5,818 bases of DNA from Planctomycetota bacterium (GTDB lineage: Bacteria > Planctomycetota > PUPC01): NCBI GenBank assembly GCA_003559755.1, contig PWKM01000119.1:1-5818 (forward strand), written 5' to 3'. This document shows positions 5,801 to 5,818 of the stretch, piece after piece. The notes under the pieces were generated by a model that was not told the origin of the DNA, did no database searches, and saw only the letters and a program-made list of their open reading frames with translations. The position numbers were made by a program, and so were the translations under genes. Position 1 is the first letter of the stretch. Every line of letters starts with the position of its first letter.

Positions 5801-5818
5801 ATGCTCATCCTCGGAATC
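5801..5818 (+). CDS. tsaD: Probable start of tsaD (tRNA threonylcarbamoyladenosine synthase subunit), cut by window end
   Basis: Only six codons are visible, reading MLILGI. Bacterial TsaD/Gcp proteins often begin MLILGIETSCDETA, so the match is suggestive but short. TAAGG at 5793-5797 lies three bases ahead of the ATG, and AGG at 5790-5792 gives a better spacing. The 70-base gap after the protease gene contains no clear terminator, so the gene is probably read from the protease promoter. TsaD would complete the t6A37 modification of ANN-decoding tRNAs in the cytoplasm. Confidence 0.45.

Overview
The window is GC-rich bacterial DNA. All its genes lie on the plus strand and it is almost fully coding, apart from one 401-base and one 169-base intergenic stretch. 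The gene content suggests an environmental bacterium with a Gram-negative type envelope: surface-glycan enzymes, a GmhB-type heptose phosphatase and a Prc/CtpA-type processing protease with an export signal. The style (fused housekeeping genes, ctp beside a probable tsaD, hairpin repeats between genes) recalls Planctomycetes or a nearby lineage. That placement is an impression; no rRNA or other decisive marker is present.

Layout. Bases 2-982 hold the C-terminal part of a family-4 glycosyltransferase whose start lies outside the window. It overlaps by ATGA with a membrane-anchored hexapeptide-repeat acyltransferase (979-1566). These two look like the end of a surface polysaccharide or LPS modification operon. 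Bases 1567-1967 contain no convincing gene. They hold a possible promoter (1644-1671), a group of hairpins including two inverted, covarying copies that resemble a REPIN (1749-1816), and a likely intrinsic terminator (1865-1902).

Bases 1968-3584 form one 538-codon frame that joins a shikimate kinase domain (aroK-like) to a complete chorismate synthase (aroC). These are two non-consecutive steps of the shikimate pathway, separated by EPSP synthase (AroA). A well-spaced Shine-Dalgarno sequence and in-frame GTG sit exactly at the domain junction, so a free chorismate synthase could also be made. The next gene, 24 bases downstream (3609-4190), encodes a GmhB-type HAD phosphatase, which would act in ADP-heptose synthesis for LPS. 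A hairpin with a T run directly follows it.

A good sigma-70-like promoter (TTGACA, 17-bp spacer, TAGACT) then starts a separate unit: an exported PDZ-S41 C-terminal processing protease (4360-5730), followed at the right edge by the first six codons of what is probably tsaD (5801-5818).

Most of the window is recognisable core metabolism and envelope biology. The points worth a second look are the AroK-AroC fusion with its internal start and altered kinase motifs, and the REPIN-like element inside a possible small transcription unit. I see no CRISPR array, transposase, tRNA or rRNA, and no evidence of a wholly new defence or mobile system.
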